From positions 1 through 6,737 of the forward strand of contig DASUSF010000083.1 in assembly GCA_036375275.1 (NCBI GenBank): a DNA stretch of 6,737 nt, in the 5' to 3' direction. Positions 5,377-6,737 of this stretch are shown here, one piece after another. The position numbers and the translations under genes were made by a program. Positions within the stretch are counted from its first letter, which is position 1. Each line of letters opens with the position of its first letter. The DNA comes from DASUSF01 sp036375275 (GTDB taxonomy: Bacteria; Pseudomonadota; Alphaproteobacteria; Geminicoccales; Geminicoccaceae). The notes below the pieces were generated by a model that saw only the letters and a program-made list of their open reading frames with translations, did no database searches and had not been told where the DNA came from.

Positions 5377-5874
5377 GTGACCGAGCTGCTCGATCTGCCG
5401 ACGCTACGCTATGCCAGCATGAGCGAGGTCACGGTGCGGCTGGTCGCAGCGGTGTTCCTCGCCGGACTGATCGGCCTCGACCGCGAGGTCCGCCAGAAGC
5501 CGGTCGGCCTCAAGACCCTGATGCTGGTGGCGCTCGGCGCTGCGAGCTTCTGCGTCACGGTGATGGAGATGATCGCCCAGACCGGCGGCGGCGAGAGCTT
5601 CGCCCATGCCCCGGACCGGGTGATGCAGGGCGTGATCGGCGGGATCGGCTTCCTCGGCGCGGGGGCGATCATCCAGGAAGGCGTCCGGGTGCGGGGCGTC
5701 ACCACGGGGGCGACGATCTGGGTGGTCGGAGGCGTCGGGATGGCCTCCGGCTTCGGCTTCTACCTCCACGCCGCGCTGGTCACCGGCATCGCGCTGTTCG
5801 TCCTGGTCATCCTCGGCTGGATCGAGCGCATGCTCTTCCCAGGCCGCGGCGAATCGGCCGAGGAGGTCGACTGA
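5377..5874 (+). CDS. MgtC/SapB family membrane protein
   Basis: This 165-residue inner-membrane protein has about five hydrophobic segments (roughly 20-34, 46-66, 85-100, 109-125 and 129-149). Family signatures are LAGLIGLDREVRQKPVGLKT (28-47), the glycine-rich GGIGFLGAGAIIQ (88-100) and VRGVTTGATIWVVGGVGMA (105-123). MgtC proteins are linked to growth in low magnesium and survival in macrophages, and MgtC of Salmonella inhibits ATP synthase; the role of environmental homologs is mostly unknown. This protein ends shortly after the last helix (IERMLFPGRGESAEEVD), so it lacks the C-terminal ACT-like domain of classical MgtC and is closer to the short SapB/YhiD-like forms. GTG 5377 is taken as the start because it leaves a normal N-terminus; the ribosome binding site is weak (GGCGGAA, about 12 bases away). 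ATG 5419 is possible but would cut close to the first helix. Confidence 0.88.
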   Translation: MTELLDLPTLRYASMSEVTVRLVAAVFLAGLIGLDREVRQKPVGLKTLMLVALGAASFCVTVMEMIAQTGGGESFAHAPDRVMQGVIGGIGFLGAGAIIQEGVRVRGVTTGATIWVVGGVGMASGFGFYLHAALVTGIALFVLVILGWIERMLFPGRGESAEEVD

Positions 5875-5922
5875 GCCGCGCCAGAAGCCCTGCGGAACCC
5901 GGGAAACCCGTCGCCCTCCGCG

Positions 5923-5951
5923 TTCACAGTCATCGGCCGGAAGCCTATCCC
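5923..5951 (+). promoter_or_regulatory. Candidate sigma-70 promoter before the small membrane gene
   Basis: TTCACA (5923-5928), one mismatch from the -35 consensus, is followed after 17 bases by TATCCC (5946-5951), a poor -10. It lies 59 bases before the ATG at 6011, in a region that is visibly less GC-rich than its surroundings. The weak -10 keeps confidence low. Confidence 0.28.
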
Positions 5952-5964
5952 GAATTGCATGCCT

Positions 5965-5990
5965 GCGCCCGACGGATCGAAAGCGGGCGC
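5965..5990 (+). other. Hairpin in the leader of the small membrane gene
   Basis: GCGCCCG (5965-5971) and CGGGCGC (5984-5990) form a perfect 7-bp stem with a 12-base loop. It ends six bases before the AAGGAGG ribosome binding site (5997-6003). It could protect the message or influence ribosome access; no T-tract follows, so it is not a typical terminator. Confidence 0.35.
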
Positions 5991-5996
5991 GACGGC

Positions 5997-6003
5997 AAGG
6001 AGG
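5997..6003 (+). promoter_or_regulatory. Near-consensus ribosome binding site
   Basis: AAGGAGG is an essentially perfect anti-16S match seven bases before the ATG at 6011. It is the strongest Shine-Dalgarno sequence in the window, suggesting that the 73-residue protein is made at a high level. Confidence 0.75.
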
Positions 6004-6010
6004 AATTCTC

Positions 6011-6232
6011 ATGGCCAACCCATTGAACACGAGCGTGAACAAGGTCACCTGGCCGGCAATGGCCAATGCGGCGCTCCTGCTGGTCAACGGCCGTCTGCCC
6101 GAGCCTTACATGCTGAGCGAGACCGAGATCGGCCTCGTGATGATCATCCTGACCGGGGTCCTGACCTATTTCGTCTCCAACCGGTCGGATGAGCCGGCGA
6201 CGGCGCCCGCTTCCCGGACCGTCCCCGCCTGA
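6011..6232 (+). CDS. Small one-helix membrane protein, holin-like
   Basis: This is a 73-residue protein without an assigned function. It has a short polar N-terminus (MANPLNTSVNKVTWPAMAN), a moderately hydrophobic segment (AALLLVNGRL, 20-29), a clear transmembrane helix (about 39-54, EIGLVMIILTGVLTYF) and a polar Ala/Pro/Thr tail (58-73). The end of the helix, LTYFVSNRS, resembles the T-V-F-x-P/S-N ending of small holin-like proteins of proteobacterial phages and gene transfer elements, but no endolysin or other phage gene is nearby, so this is only a resemblance. The start is secure because of AAGGAGG seven bases upstream. It probably has its own promoter (candidate at 5923-5951) and a hairpin leader, and it converges on the downstream ABC gene. 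Its base composition is slightly lower in GC at the start than that of its neighbours. Confidence 0.75.
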   Translation: MANPLNTSVNKVTWPAMANAALLLVNGRLPEPYMLSETEIGLVMIILTGVLTYFVSNRSDEPATAPASRTVPA

Positions 6233-6250
6233 GCCGCCCGGGCTCGAGGC

Positions 6251-6282
6251 CGCGTGCCGCCGGTCCGCTTCCGGCGGCCGCG
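6251..6282. terminator. GC-rich hairpin between convergent genes, possible bidirectional terminator
   Basis: GCCGCCGG (6256-6263) and CCGGCGGC (6271-6278) form a perfect 8-bp stem with a 7-base loop (6264-6270). With T6255 bulged, CGCG (6251-6254) pairs with CGCG (6279-6282) to give 12 pairs in total. It lies in the 79-base gap where the small membrane gene and the NitT/TauT-type ATPase gene meet tail to tail. There is no T-tract on either strand, so termination may need Rho or may simply be inefficient. Confidence 0.45.
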
Positions 6283-6311
6283 CGGTCGCGCTGCCCCGGT
6301 CGCTCGCCGGA

Positions 6312-6737
6312 TCAGGCCGGCCGGTCGATCCGCCGCGCCACCTCGGCGCGGGCGCGGTCGACCGCCTCCGGGTCCCGCCGCGTCGACGGGTCGAGGCCGA
6401 CCTCGATCACGTCGCGCACCCGGGACGGCGTCGGCGTCAGCACCGCGATCCGGTCGGCCAGCATGACCGCTTCGCGCAGGTCGTGGCTGACGAAGAGCGT
6501 GGTCGCGCGGTGCCGCTCCAGGGTGTCGAGGAGCAGGAGGCGAAGCCGCTCCGCGGTCGGCTCGTCGAGCGAGACGAACGGCTCGTCCATCAGGAGCAGT
6601 GTCGGACGGATCACGAACGCCCGGGCGAGCGCGACCCGCCGCGCCATACCGAGCGAGAGCCGAGTCGGGAACACCTTGCGCACGTCCGCAAGACCCATCT
6701 GGCCGAGCCAGTGGTCGATCCCCGCCTCGTCGTCGCG
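6312..6737 (-). CDS. ABC transporter ATP-binding protein, NitT/TauT (SsuB/TauB) type, C-terminal part
   Basis: The last 141 residues of an ATPase are present; the frame is open to the window edge, so the N-terminus with Walker A and the Q-loop lies beyond base 6737. The signature is LSLGMARRVALARAF (residues 28-42 of the fragment), the Walker B is LLLMDEPFVSLDE (48-60), and the H-loop is FVSHD (79-83). The LSLGMARR form and the following REAVMLADRIAVL segment are typical of ATPases that energise nitrate, sulfonate, taurine or thiamine-precursor importers. An in-frame ATG at 6698-6696 is internal, because conserved sequence (DHWLGQMGL) continues upstream of it. A matching permease and binding protein would be expected further along, outside the window. 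The solute is not identifiable from this part. Confidence 0.9.
   Translation of the reverse strand, partial: RDDEAGIDHWLGQMGLADVRKVFPTRLSLGMARRVALARAFVIRPTLLLMDEPFVSLDEPTAERLRLLLLDTLERHRATTLFVSHDLREAVMLADRIAVLTPTPSRVRDVIEVGLDPSTRRDPEAVDRARAEVARRIDRPA

Noticed and set aside
5404..6087. A 227-codon minus-strand frame antisense to the MgtC-family gene
   Set aside because: It is His/Asp/Arg/Ala-rich with no domain and mirrors a clear membrane protein with family signatures on the plus strand.
6011..6232. A prophage lysis cassette around the holin-like small protein
   Set aside because: No endolysin, spanin, integrase, tail or regulatory phage gene is visible, and the neighbours are ordinary chromosomal genes.
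1..6737. CRISPR array, tRNA, insertion sequence or attachment site
   Set aside because: Reading through both strands, I found no regularly spaced repeats, no tRNA-like cloverleaf, no transposase and no terminal inverted repeats with target duplications; only short GC-rich palindromes were seen.

Overview
The window is GC-rich throughout (roughly 70% G+C by eye, not computed) and densely packed with bacterial genes whose third codon positions are strongly G/C biased. Gene content suggests an alphaproteobacterium, possibly in the Rhodospirillales or a related order. The clues are a DUF6489-type small protein, a 4-hydroxyproline epimerase that resembles alphaproteobacterial members, a BKACE (DUF849) enzyme and a NitT/TauT-type ABC ATPase. 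This assignment is inferred from family resemblance recalled from memory, not from a search. No tRNA, rRNA, CRISPR array, insertion sequence or phage module was seen.

Layout. Bases 1-570 (+) hold the C-terminal part of a beta-keto acid cleavage enzyme cut by the window edge. It converges on a small DUF6489-family gene (587-856, -). A 180-base divergent region (857-1036) separates that gene from a compact plus-strand run. The run contains a MacB/LolD-type ABC ATPase (1037-1768), an FtsX-like permease (1765-3003, ATGA overlap), a 62-residue two-helix membrane protein with a TTG start (3022-3210), and a secreted ABC_sub_bind-type solute-binding protein (3225-4259). After a 54-base gap containing a perfect palindrome comes a proline racemase family enzyme, most likely 4-hydroxyproline 2-epimerase (4314-5315), then a short MgtC/SapB-family membrane protein (5377-5874). 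A small one-helix membrane protein with a very strong ribosome binding site follows (6011-6232). The window closes with the C-terminal part of a NitT/TauT-type ABC ATPase on the minus strand (6312-6737), which converges on the small gene across a 12-bp hairpin.

How the genes may work together. The ATPase, permease, small membrane protein and binding protein look co-transcribed, with one 4-base overlap and gaps of 18 and 14 bases. The pairing is unusual: FtsX/MacB-type machines normally do not use periplasmic solute-binding proteins, whereas ABC_sub_bind proteins normally partner with LivH-like importer permeases, and none is visible here. BKACE and the epimerase could both belong to catabolism of amino or keto acids, but the usual downstream hydroxyproline genes are absent from the window. 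The most interesting points are the mixed transporter cluster, an apparently leaderless promoter with a palindrome in its spacer before the epimerase, and an Asp-to-Asn change in the BKACE active-site motif.
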